A stretch of DNA of 24,160 bases, from positions 1-24,160 of the IMG/VR virus record IMGVR_UViG_3300048597_000086; one strand, written 5' to 3'. Source of the stretch: a virus. Shown piece by piece: positions 6,240-13,778 of the stretch (within the stretch, counting starts at the first letter, position 1; each line of letters opens with the position of its first letter). Under the pieces are notes generated by a model, which ran no database searches, was not told where the DNA came from, and saw only the letters and a list, made by a program, of their open reading frames with translations. Position numbers and translations under genes: made by a program.

Positions 6240-7914
6240 CCTGAGCAAGACCGTCGCGATCATCTTCCAGGGGCAGGACAACGCGAGCGGGGTCAGCGAC
6301 AAGCTGGCCGACAACCTGAAGAGCGTCGGCACGGCCGGCAGCGCCGCGACCAAGCAGGTCGACGACCTGGCAAAGAGCACCGAGCGCCTGGGGGACACCG
6401 AGGGCTCGGTCGTCTCGCTGTCCAACGCGATGAAGGCGCTTGCCGCCTCGCTGGTGTTCAAGTCTTTTATCGATGCAAACATCGAACTTGAGCGCTTTGA
6501 GCTGGGAATGACGCAGGTCACAGGGTCATCTCAGGCCGCGGGGAAAGAACTTGAATATGTGCGCGGCGTGGCCGATCGCCTCGGCTTAGATGTCGGAGAA
6601 GCCGGGCAGGCGTGGCTAGGGCTGTCAGCGGCGACGAAGGGATCGGCGCTGGAGGGCGAAGGCGCTCGCGCTATCTTCGAGGCGATCAGCGGTCAATTCA
6701 AGCTGCTAGGGAGGTCATCGGCTGACGTTGCCGGCGCTCTGGTGCAGGTGCAGCAGGGCATAAGTAAGGGGAAGTTTGAACTCGAAGATTTGAAGTCGAT
6801 CGCGGAGCGCATGCCCCGCTTTTTTGATGCCTTTGCGGAGTCGCTCGGCAGGACGACGCCGGAACTGTTCAAGCTGATTTCCGAGGGCAAGATCGGCGCT
6901 GTCGAATTTTTGAGGTTTGCCGAGAGCATAAATGCTGGCATCGGTTCGCTGCGGATCGAAGGATTCGAGGCAGACCTCGCCCGCCTACGCAACGAGATCA
7001 AGGCAACATTCACAGAACTCGGGCAGGCCGGCGCGTTCGACGCGCTGACAAAGGGGCTTCAAGTCGCAACGGCTGCGATCGTCGGAGCCGTCGCTTATTT
7101 CAAACTTCTGGGCGAGACGTGGGGCAACGTGCTTGGCGCGATTGTCAGCGGCGATTTTTCGGAGCTGGGCGGGTCTATAGACGCCTCGCTACAAAAGGCG
7201 GCGGAATCAACCCGCAAGGCCCGAGACGCGATGCTCGGATACAAAGAGGCGACCAGCCAGGCGAGCAATGCCAACGCGGCGGCGAGCAAAGACCTCGACC
7301 AGATGATTGCCGGCATGGGGCGAAACGCTGATGCCCAAAAGATCGCAGAGGATGCAACTAAGAAGGCGAGCGAATCCTCGAAGGCAGCAGCGAAGGCGCT
7401 AGCCGATGAGACGAAAGAGCGCCAGCGCGCCGAAGAGGCAGCGCAAAAGTACGCGCTCGAACTGGAAAAGCTTGCCAGCAATGAACGAATCAAGTTCATC
7501 GAGGCCAAGGTCTCGCTTGACATAGCGAACGTCCAGGCCAACGCCGAGAAGGTCATCGCCGCTTTTGACTCGATCAACACGAGTATCTCCAGCACTGGCG
7601 ACGTGCTCGGCGAACTCTTCGGCCTGTTTAACAACCTGTCCAGCCTAGACAGCAGCGCGCGGAATGCATTGTTCGCCCAGATCGACAAGGAGAACGCGGC
7701 GCGCGAAAAGGCATTCGAGCTACAGAAGGCGCTGACCGAGGCGCAGATCGAGAACCTGCGCGCACAGACGCGCCAGATCGACAAGGGCGACGCGCTGATC
7801 AAGATCGAGGGCGCGGGGCTGCAGCCTCACCTTGAGGCGTTTATGTGGGAGATCCTGAAGGCGATTCAGGTCCGCGTGAACAACGACGGACTCGCCCTAC
7901 TGCTCGGGACCTGA
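6232..7914 (+). CDS. Tape measure protein
   Basis: A 560-residue, Ala/Glu/Lys-rich, mainly helical protein starting with an 8-base overlap (ATGGCTGA) with the shifted chaperone product. Residues about 60-240 (MKALAASLVFKSFIDANIEL, YVRGVADRLGLDVGEAGQAW, FELEDLKSIAERMPRFFDAF) match the conserved N-terminal domain of tape measure proteins. Residues about 325-430 form a long coiled-coil-like stretch (SQASNANAAASKDLDQMIAG, AEDATKKASESSKAAAKALA). At roughly 1.5 angstroms per residue the predicted tail is near 85 nm. It sets tail length and occupies the tube lumen. Between about 6470 and 6960 it uses ATA, TTA, AGT and AGG codons more than its neighbours, hinting at a mosaic segment. Confidence 0.88.
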   Translation: MADLSKTVAIIFQGQDNASGVSDKLADNLKSVGTAGSAATKQVDDLAKSTERLGDTEGSVVSLSNAMKALAASLVFKSFIDANIELERFELGMTQVTGSSQAAGKELEYVRGVADRLGLDVGEAGQAWLGLSAATKGSALEGEGARAIFEAISGQFKLLGRSSADVAGALVQVQQGISKGKFELEDLKSIAERMPRFFDAFAESLGRTTPELFKLISEGKIGAVEFLRFAESINAGIGSLRIEGFEADLARLRNEIKATFTELGQAGAFDALTKGLQVATAAIVGAVAYFKLLGETWGNVLGAIVSGDFSELGGSIDASLQKAAESTRKARDAMLGYKEATSQASNANAAASKDLDQMIAGMGRNADAQKIAEDATKKASESSKAAAKALADETKERQRAEEAAQKYALELEKLASNERIKFIEAKVSLDIANVQANAEKVIAAFDSINTSISSTGDVLGELFGLFNNLSSLDSSARNALFAQIDKENAAREKAFELQKALTEAQIENLRAQTRQIDKGDALIKIEGAGLQPHLEAFMWEILKAIQVRVNNDGLALLLGT

Positions 7915-7918
7915 TGCC

Positions 7919-8272
7919 ATGCTCAACACCATTTCCAGCGCAGAAGCGGACCTAGCCGGATACGTCGAATTGGACGTAACGCCGGAGAGCACTGACGGCG
8001 ACGTGTTGCGGCGCGTCTCGCGCGTGGCGACGCTCGACGGCGGTGTCGTGCTGAACGATGCCGGATTCTCCGAAGCGGATCGCACGATTGAACTCGCCTG
8101 GTCGCCGGTCTCGGCAGAAATCGAGGCCTCGATCGTGCGGCTGCTGCAGACGTACAGCCGGCTTCAGGTATCGACGCGCTCGGGATGCTTTCTCGCCGCG
8201 CCGGAAGCCTACCGCCCAGGGGCGCGAGAGTCCACGCTGCGCCTTCTGGTCGTCTCGAAACTCAGCGCCTAA
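7919..8272 (+). CDS. Minor tail protein, unknown family
   Basis: A 117-residue protein starting 4 bases after the tape measure stop. It is acidic and beta-rich in the first half (SAEADLAGYVELDVTPESTD), with a helix around residues 60-80 (EIEASIVRLLQTYSRLQVST) and a C-terminal strand. No family is recognised with certainty. Position directly after the tape measure is where phages encode small distal-tail or tail-tip proteins, so a tail-tip role is inferred. Confidence 0.65.
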   Translation: MLNTISSAEADLAGYVELDVTPESTDGDVLRRVSRVATLDGGVVLNDAGFSEADRTIELAWSPVSAEIEASIVRLLQTYSRLQVSTRSGCFLAAPEAYRPGARESTLRLLVVSKLSA

Positions 8273-8290
8273 CCCACAGGAGGCCACACC

Positions 8291-8680
8291 ATGCCAGCAC
8301 CAGGAGCACCTACCTACAGCGGGGCCGCGAAGGTCGCCGCACACACATCCTTTCGGGATCTCGTCGACAGCGGCGCAGGCGCCGGCACGATCAAGGTCTA
8401 CACGAGCGCCGACGTGCTGCTCGCTACGATCACGCTCACAGACCCATGCGGCACCGTGAACGGCACGACAGGGCAGCTCACGCTGACGGCATCGGGCGCG
8501 GCGACGGCCGTCGCCACCGGGACCGCGGCCTATTGCGCGATCACAAACTCGACCGGCACGGTTTACCTGTCGCTTGACGCCCAGGCCGGCAGCTCGGCAG
8601 TCAGCGGAAAGATCGTGCTCAATTCGCTTTCGATCACGTCAGGCGGCTCTGTCTCGCTGATCAGCGCCACCATCGGCTAA
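8291..8680 (+). CDS. Small beta-rich virion protein
   Basis: A 129-residue protein rich in Thr, Ala, Gly and Ser, almost entirely predicted beta (IKVYTSADVLLATITLTDPC, GQLTLTASGAATAVATGTAA). An AGGAGG-type site (cacaggaggcc, about 8278-8287) precedes the ATG closely. The short alternating hydrophobic/polar strands resemble immunoglobulin- or jelly-roll-type tail decoration domains. No signal peptide is visible. It lies among tail-tip genes, so a surface or tip role is likely, but no family is named. Confidence 0.65.
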   Translation: MPAPGAPTYSGAAKVAAHTSFRDLVDSGAGAGTIKVYTSADVLLATITLTDPCGTVNGTTGQLTLTASGAATAVATGTAAYCAITNSTGTVYLSLDAQAGSSAVSGKIVLNSLSITSGGSVSLISATIG

Positions 8681-8690
8681 GGCCGGCGCC

Positions 8691-10154
8691 GTGTCCGATC
8701 CGAACTTCTCCGACGTTGCGCTGCTACTGCACTGCAACGGCAGCGACGCCTCGACCACGTTCACCGACAGCGGGCCAGATGCGCGCACGGTGACGGTGAT
8801 CAGCCCTGCGCAGCTCGACACCGCGCAAAAGAAGTTTGGCACCGCCTCGGGGCTGTTCGACGCCATCACGTCTGCTCTCACCGTTGCGGACGCGAGCGCC
8901 TTCTCGATGGGGACGGGAGCGTTCACCGTCGAGCTGTGGTTCCGCATGGACGCGCTGCCTGACGAGGACTACCCGAATCGGCAACTGGTCAACAAGTACG
9001 ACCAAAGCTCCGGGGTTTGGCCGTGGGGCATCTACATTGACGGGTCGAACTCCAACAAACTGACAGCGACGTGCTTCAACACGTCGAACACGGCTATCGC
9101 GACCATCGCGCACGGCACGGTTCCATCGACCGGTGTCTGGTATCACGTCGCGCTGGTGCGGGACGGAACCACGTTTAAGCTGTACCTCGACGGCGTGGCG
9201 GCGGCGACAGCGCCGACAAGTTCCGCGAGCCTGAAGGTTTCCGCAGATCCGGTCGTCGTGGGAGGCACGCGCCTATCGGGCTCCACGCTCGACACCTGGG
9301 GCGGCTGGATCGACGAGGTTCGGATCACGAAGGGCGTCGCGCGCTACACGTCGAACTTCACCCCGCCGACCGCGGAGTTCGAGGAAGGATCGACAGGCGC
9401 AGACGCATATGTCGCGCACGATCCTGGGCCGCTCTGTACCGACGCGCTGCTGCTGGTCGGGCAGTCTGGTGCATTCGTCTCTGCCGACTCTCCGCTCGGC
9501 GCTGCGCTGATCCTGGCGTCTAACTTTCATGCGTTCCTGGCCGCCGATTCGCCGCTCGGTGCAGCACTGGTGCGGGGCTTCTCCGACTTCACGCTCGGCC
9601 TTGCGCCCGAGGTCATGCAGCTGCAGCGCTACTTCTGCGACCTCGACACGCCGGGCGGGGCAGTGCGCGTGCCGGTCAGCAGTTGGCAGTCGACGCAGCA
9701 GACCGGCGCGGCGTGCTACGCGCAGGCGGTGGTGCCTGGGAGTGATGTTTACGCGGACGATCTGAACGACGCGACCGGGTTCGTGATCTGGCGGCAGGCC
9801 AGGCTGAAAGACGGCAGCACGATCGAGATCGAGGTCGTGCGCAGCACCCTCGACACGCTGCAATTCTCCGAAGGTCGGATCAACCGCACGGCGACGATGA
9901 GCGGCTACGGCCCCGCGCTCGAAGAGGACACGGACCCGGACCCTGCTGGCGATCGAACGCTCGTCGGCGTGCGCTCGGTCAGCACCTACCCGAGCGGGGC
10001 GCGCGTGCGCTGCGCGATCGACTGGCTCGTCAAGCCTGCGCAGCGCGCCTTCTACGCCGACACGTCAATGATCGTGTCATTCGTGAACTACTACGTCACG
10101 CAGAACAATTCGTCGGTCGAGTCCTACATGGATGTAGGCGAACGCCTCGTCTGA
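8691..10154 (+). CDS. Tail protein with N-terminal LamG/concanavalin-like domain
   Basis: A 487-residue protein with a GTG start (8691). Residues about 5-230 form a LamG/laminin-G-3 type jelly roll, seen from 'GAFTVELWFRMDALPDEDY', then 'VWYHVALVRDGTTFKLYLDG' and 'GGWIDEVRITKGVARYTSNF', the standard strand order of this carbohydrate-binding fold. Residues about 240-300 contain a short tandem duplication (FVSADSPLGAAL then FLAADSPLGAAL). The rest (about 300-487) is a separate beta-rich domain (LQRYFCDLDTPGGAVRVPVS) of tail-tip character. LamG domains on tails usually bind host surface glycans (known family role); receptor binding here is inferred. The start lacks a strong Shine-Dalgarno. Confidence 0.78.
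   Translation: MSDPNFSDVALLLHCNGSDASTTFTDSGPDARTVTVISPAQLDTAQKKFGTASGLFDAITSALTVADASAFSMGTGAFTVELWFRMDALPDEDYPNRQLVNKYDQSSGVWPWGIYIDGSNSNKLTATCFNTSNTAIATIAHGTVPSTGVWYHVALVRDGTTFKLYLDGVAAATAPTSSASLKVSADPVVVGGTRLSGSTLDTWGGWIDEVRITKGVARYTSNFTPPTAEFEEGSTGADAYVAHDPGPLCTDALLLVGQSGAFVSADSPLGAALILASNFHAFLAADSPLGAALVRGFSDFTLGLAPEVMQLQRYFCDLDTPGGAVRVPVSSWQSTQQTGAACYAQAVVPGSDVYADDLNDATGFVIWRQARLKDGSTIEIEVVRSTLDTLQFSEGRINRTATMSGYGPALEEDTDPDPAGDRTLVGVRSVSTYPSGARVRCAIDWLVKPAQRAFYADTSMIVSFVNYYVTQNNSSVESYMDVGERLV
9460..9573 (+). repeat. Short tandem duplication within the LamG tail protein
   Basis: The coding DNA contains two related segments about 63 bases apart that both encode ADSPLGAAL (cores near 9483-9510 and 9546-9573), with preceding residues 'aFvs' and 'aFla'. 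The copies differ mainly at third positions, so the duplication is old and kept at protein level. It probably forms two matching strands or a linker between the LamG and C-terminal domains. Confidence 0.5.
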
Positions 10155-10156
10155 TC

Positions 10157-11638
10157 ATGGGCTATGCGCTGATCACTGCGGGCGGGGAAAACGGTCGCTA
10201 TACGATCTCGCTCGACTACGGCGAGACGCAACGCGCAGCGCTTGCGGCCATCGCATCGGCTGCAGTCGTCACGCTTGAATCACAGATCATCGAACAGCAG
10301 GAGATCGTTGACGAAGCCGACGCCGCCGAGGCGGTGCTGCGCGCGAATTTGGACGCACAGTTCAATTTCATTGCCGAGCAAATGCAGGCATCGCCAGGGG
10401 GATCGACCGCCGCGGCGCAAAGCGTTTATGAGGACCTGCTGCGTCAGTATCGGTTACTGCAGGCGCAGCACGAGCCGGCGCGAACGAACCTTCGCAAGCT
10501 CAAGGCAACGAAGGCGGCGGCACAAGCGCGGGCGACATTCTGGGCAGAACTGAGTGTCACCTCGACGCGCGAGGCCTGGTGCGTTGACTTCACCGAGGAT
10601 GCGGCCGGCTACGTCGCGACGGTAGAGATACCGGGCGAGCCGAATCTAACGCTGATCGCCCCAGGCGGGCGCACGCACATAGGAATCATTGACGGATTCA
10701 TGACGGCGCGCGAGCTGATGTCGCCCGAACAGGCGTACTTCAACGCGGCGATTTTGCCGGGCTGGCAGAAGTTCAAGCCGACGTACCGATGGGGCACGAT
10801 CACGGCGATCAATGACGAGGCCGAGACGGTAGACATTGCCCTCTTCGACTCGACCAGCAGCGCGCAGCGACTGGGCGTCAATCAGGCCGCGTCGCTGTCA
10901 GGCGTAGCGGTCGAATACATGGAATGCGGGCACACGATCTTTGAGGTCGGCGATCGTGTCGTCGTGCAGTTCGTCAATCAGAACTGGGCTCAGCCGAAGG
11001 TGATCGGGTTCGTCGACAACCCGCGGGCCTGCCGCTGGCCTGTCGTCGGGTCTGTTCGCGGGCCATCGGTGCAGCAGTTCTATGCGATCTTCGGCACCAG
11101 GGATGCAGGCGAGATCGCGGACCTGCACTCCGGCGCCGCTACCGTCGAATGCCGCGTCAATCGCGGATCATGGTTCACGATGACGCGCTCGGTGATCACA
11201 GGCACAGCCGGATTCGGCGGGACGAACGTCGCGCAGTACGCAGTCGACACGCAGCCCTCGGCGGTCAACGTCGGCGATGTCTACCTGCGCGTGATTCTGC
11301 AGCCCTTCGTCACTGCAGACACAGCCGGCGATTCGATCCTGCCGGATTCCTACGCGGGGGGCGTCTACCTAGATTCGGCGCCGCAGTCGCCGCCGGCCGG
11401 CACGTTCCCGAGTTTCACGCCGCGCAGCACCTACTCGATCGTCGAGGTACGCGCCACGCTCGGCGGCGAAACGCTGTTCAACGCGGCCATTGAAGAGATC
11501 GGTTACTCAAACGAGGTCAAGGCGGCCAGGGTTCGCGGCGTCGGCGGCTATCTGACGCAGATCGAGGCCGTGACGCAGTTCACCTACGACCGCATCGTCG
11601 GCGAGGAATATCGGCTTTTCAACGAGACAGGGGATTGA
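10157..11638 (+). CDS. Large tail-tip/baseplate-like structural protein
   Basis: A 493-residue protein starting two bases after the previous stop. Residues about 22-125 are helical with coiled-coil character (TLESQIIEQQEIVDEADAAE, YEDLLRQYRLLQAQHEPART). The middle (about 140-280) is beta-rich and includes 'KFKPTYRWGTITAINDEAET' and 'FEVGDRVVVQFVNQNWAQPK', reminiscent of the OB-like barrels of phage tail hubs and baseplate spikes. The C-terminal 200 residues are beta-rich with no recognised domain. The context among tail-tip genes supports a hub or central tail-tip role. I cannot name a family with certainty. Confidence 0.65.
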   Translation: MGYALITAGGENGRYTISLDYGETQRAALAAIASAAVVTLESQIIEQQEIVDEADAAEAVLRANLDAQFNFIAEQMQASPGGSTAAAQSVYEDLLRQYRLLQAQHEPARTNLRKLKATKAAAQARATFWAELSVTSTREAWCVDFTEDAAGYVATVEIPGEPNLTLIAPGGRTHIGIIDGFMTARELMSPEQAYFNAAILPGWQKFKPTYRWGTITAINDEAETVDIALFDSTSSAQRLGVNQAASLSGVAVEYMECGHTIFEVGDRVVVQFVNQNWAQPKVIGFVDNPRACRWPVVGSVRGPSVQQFYAIFGTRDAGEIADLHSGAATVECRVNRGSWFTMTRSVITGTAGFGGTNVAQYAVDTQPSAVNVGDVYLRVILQPFVTADTAGDSILPDSYAGGVYLDSAPQSPPAGTFPSFTPRSTYSIVEVRATLGGETLFNAAIEEIGYSNEVKAARVRGVGGYLTQIEAVTQFTYDRIVGEEYRLFNETGD

Positions 11639-11641
11639 CCG

Positions 11642-12082
11642 ATGGCGACCGCAATCCGCATTGAGAACCTCGCCGAGACGATCGTCGAGATCCGGCAGCT
11701 ACCGCAGGCGATCGAGCGGCGCCTCATCCTCGACATGGGGCAGATCGCCTACGACAGCATGCAGCGCGGCGCCGGCAGGCACACGCAGACGGGCGCGCTG
11801 TTTCAGTCCGTCTACAACCGGCAGCTCGGCCCGGCGAAGCGGCAGATTGGGCACGACACGAACCGCGCGCCACATGCCGCATTCGTGATCCACGGCACAA
11901 AGCCGCACGTCATCAGGCCGAAGGACAAGAAAGCGCTTCGCTGGGTCGTCGGCAATCGCTTCGTCTTCGCGCGCTTCGTGAAACACCCAGGCTATCGCGG
12001 CGACGACTACCTAGAACGCGCGGCCGATGATGCCGTGCGGCAGTTTTCCGCGATCGTCGATCGAGCAACCAAGGAGGCCTGA
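11642..12082 (+). CDS. HK97 gp10-like neck/tail-completion protein
   Basis: A 146-residue protein whose sequence follows the HK97 gp10-like pattern: an N-terminal helix pair (IENLAETIVEIRQLPQAIER), 'GRHTQTGALFQSVYNRQLGP', the loop 'HAAFVIHGTKPHVIRPKDKK' and the C-terminal 'FVKHPGYRGDDYLERAADDA'. Proteins of this family join the head connector to the tail tube. It is normally encoded between coat and tail tube genes. Here it comes after the tail-tip genes, next to two more candidate joining proteins. Confidence 0.75.
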   Translation: MATAIRIENLAETIVEIRQLPQAIERRLILDMGQIAYDSMQRGAGRHTQTGALFQSVYNRQLGPAKRQIGHDTNRAPHAAFVIHGTKPHVIRPKDKKALRWVVGNRFVFARFVKHPGYRGDDYLERAADDAVRQFSAIVDRATKEA

Positions 12083-12083
12083 G

Positions 12084-12413
12084 ATGGCACTGACCTACAC
12101 CTACCCCGACGCCTACCTGCAGCCCTTCTGCACCGAGGACCGCGAAGACCGCGCGCTCGCCGACGTGGCTGTGATGGCCGGCAGTCGCATATTTTCGGCG
12201 GCGTACATCGAGCGTCTGACCATCGTGCAGACGTACATCATCGCGTGCATGGAGAACCAGGCCGACGCCGAGGATCTGTTCACGGCAAAGCTGAAGACCT
12301 ACCGCGCGCAGATCGCGATTTTGCTGCCGCAGGCCATCGCAGACGCCGACGCAACCGCTGACGTGCAGGGCGCGGGCGTGGCGCTCTTCTCGATCCCGCT
12401 GGAGCGCGCGTGA
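12084..12413 (+). CDS. Small head-tail joining candidate
   Basis: A 109-residue mostly helical protein. The start ATG at 12084 is preceded by AAGGAGG (12071-12076 region) at good spacing. An earlier in-frame ATG at 12027 lies inside the previous gene and has no such signal. It contains IERLTIVQTYIIACMENQAD and DLFTAKLKTYRAQIAILLPQ helices. Size and position between a gp10-like protein and a tail-terminator-like protein fit an adaptor or connector of the gp6 kind, but the sequence does not prove this. The stop overlaps the next gene's ATG (TGATG). Confidence 0.6.
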   Translation: MALTYTYPDAYLQPFCTEDREDRALADVAVMAGSRIFSAAYIERLTIVQTYIIACMENQADAEDLFTAKLKTYRAQIAILLPQAIADADATADVQGAGVALFSIPLERA

Positions 12414-13234
12414 TGATGGCCGCACTGGAAGCGGCGCGCGATGCGCTGGCCGCATGCGCCTCGATCCTGACCGCGCAGGCTGCGACGCCGCCGACAGGCT
12501 CGTGCAAGGTCGGGCTTGAGCCGAACATCAGCCCGGCGAGCTATCCCATGATCCGCGTCGTGCCGTCGCGCATCGTGCCGGGCAAGCCCTACGCCGGGCG
12601 CTCGATAGAAACGCTGCTGTACTTCGGAACGCAGACGGCGACCTCTGTCGGCATGGAAACGGTTTACGAGAACCTTTCGACGCTCGAAGGTGAGATGCTG
12701 GCCGTGCTGAAAACGCTCGGCGCGCGGTACATCGAGACGATCACGGACGAGGACCGCCTCGACGCCTACAAGCTGATGGTCATTCGCTGCGAGCTGCCCG
12801 ACCCGCCCGCGGCGCTGGTGCGTTGCCAGATCAACGCGGCGAGCCTGGCGCAGTCGCTGACATCGACGCCGGCCGCGCTGGCGCCGTTCACCGTGCTCGC
12901 GCAGGAGGCCGCGCCGGCAGACTGGACGCCGACGCTCGCCTCGGGATCGATCTCGCGCCTGCTCAATGGCGCCGCCAGCACGACGACGCGGATCAACGCT
13001 GCCGGTTCGGTATCGGGGCCTGATGGCGCCGCGGTGCTCGTGGCGCTGCATGCCGGCGGCGTGCAGATCGGCAACGCGGTACAGGTACTGACGACCGGAG
13101 CCGGCGAGCAGGTGGCGTTCGAGGTGTCGGCCGTCGCCGTGGATTCTGGGACAGTGGCGATCGACCTGCGCGCGTCAGCGGATCAAGACGCGGCGTTCGC
13201 GTTCGCGGATTTGCGGATCACGGCAGCGGGTTGA
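12413..13234 (+). CDS. Tail-terminator-like protein fused to a beta-sandwich domain
   Basis: About 273 residues. The first ATG that overlaps the upstream stop is at 12413; a GTG at 12410 and another ATG at 12416 are also in frame. Residues about 1-135 (ALEAARDALAACASILTAQA, SYPMIRVVPSRIVPGKPYAG, FGTQTATSVGMETVYENLST) have the helix-strand pattern and length of small tail-terminator or minor tail proteins. Residues about 165-274 are a separate beta-rich module with repeated strands (VSGPDGAAVLVALHAGGVQI, EQVAFEVSAVAVDSGTVAID), like a jelly-roll or TNF-type decoration domain. The fusion is unusual for a tail terminator. The 3' end overlaps the convergent nuclease gene by 17 bases. Confidence 0.55.
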   Translation: MMAALEAARDALAACASILTAQAATPPTGSCKVGLEPNISPASYPMIRVVPSRIVPGKPYAGRSIETLLYFGTQTATSVGMETVYENLSTLEGEMLAVLKTLGARYIETITDEDRLDAYKLMVIRCELPDPPAALVRCQINAASLAQSLTSTPAALAPFTVLAQEAAPADWTPTLASGSISRLLNGAASTTTRINAAGSVSGPDGAAVLVALHAGGVQIGNAVQVLTTGAGEQVAFEVSAVAVDSGTVAIDLRASADQDAAFAFADLRITAAG

Positions 13235-13763
13235 TCCTGCGACCGATGCTCGATATGTTTCGCCACGGGTTTGGCGGCCGACTTGGCTGGAGCCAATCTA
13301 GCAGCGAGGAAACCATCCATCGGGGCGAAGCCTTGCCAAGCATGAATGGTGCGGGCATGGCCCCGGTTTTCACCAGAGCAGACAGTTCAGCCTTATTCAA
13401 GCCGAAAACACTGCAAACTGTTTCTGGTTTGAGGCACTGAAACTCTGCGAACCTTTCTAGTTCCGCGACCGCCTTGCGTGTAGTCTCAGAACAAAAATTC
13501 TTTCGCGCTTTCACTGGATCACTTTTAGGTGGCAGATCACGAAGGCGAATGTTATACAATGGGCGCTCTGCGCGGACTGCGAGGCGTTCCGCATCTAGTG
13601 CTTGTTCGCGAGTTTGAAAATGTTCGATAGTCACACGCGCGATTGACGCAGCCCAGGCCGAGTTGCCGGAGTGCTCCGATAATCGCCGCATTGCAGACAG
13701 CGAGACGCCGACATAAAGCAATCTGCCGGTTTTGTCAAAGTGACGGTAAAGGCTTGTTTTCAT
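13218..13763 (-). CDS. GIY-YIG endonuclease with C-terminal HTH
   Basis: A 181-residue protein. The N-terminal GIY-YIG fold is visible as S-L-Y6, then Y17-V18-G19 (YIG-like), R26/R27 and H31, followed by the 'EQALDAERLAVRAERPLYNI' helix with candidate metal-binding Glu59 and Asn71. These are the positions expected for catalysis. Residues 112-160 (VCSVFGLNKAELSALVKTGA and then PRWMVSSLLDWL) resemble an AlpA/excisionase-like winged HTH, giving a nuclease with its own DNA-targeting module, as in homing endonucleases. Counted GC at 13441-13560 is about 46%, against about 73% for 14281-14340 in the next gene, a strong sign of recent transfer. It lies at the convergent boundary between the two operons. 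Confidence 0.8.
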   Translation of the reverse strand: MKTSLYRHFDKTGRLLYVGVSLSAMRRLSEHSGNSAWAASIARVTIEHFQTREQALDAERLAVRAERPLYNIRLRDLPPKSDPVKARKNFCSETTRKAVAELERFAEFQCLKPETVCSVFGLNKAELSALVKTGAMPAPFMLGKASPRWMVSSLLDWLQPSRPPNPWRNISSIGRRINPLP

Positions 13764-13778
13764 ATTGAATAGCCGCGA

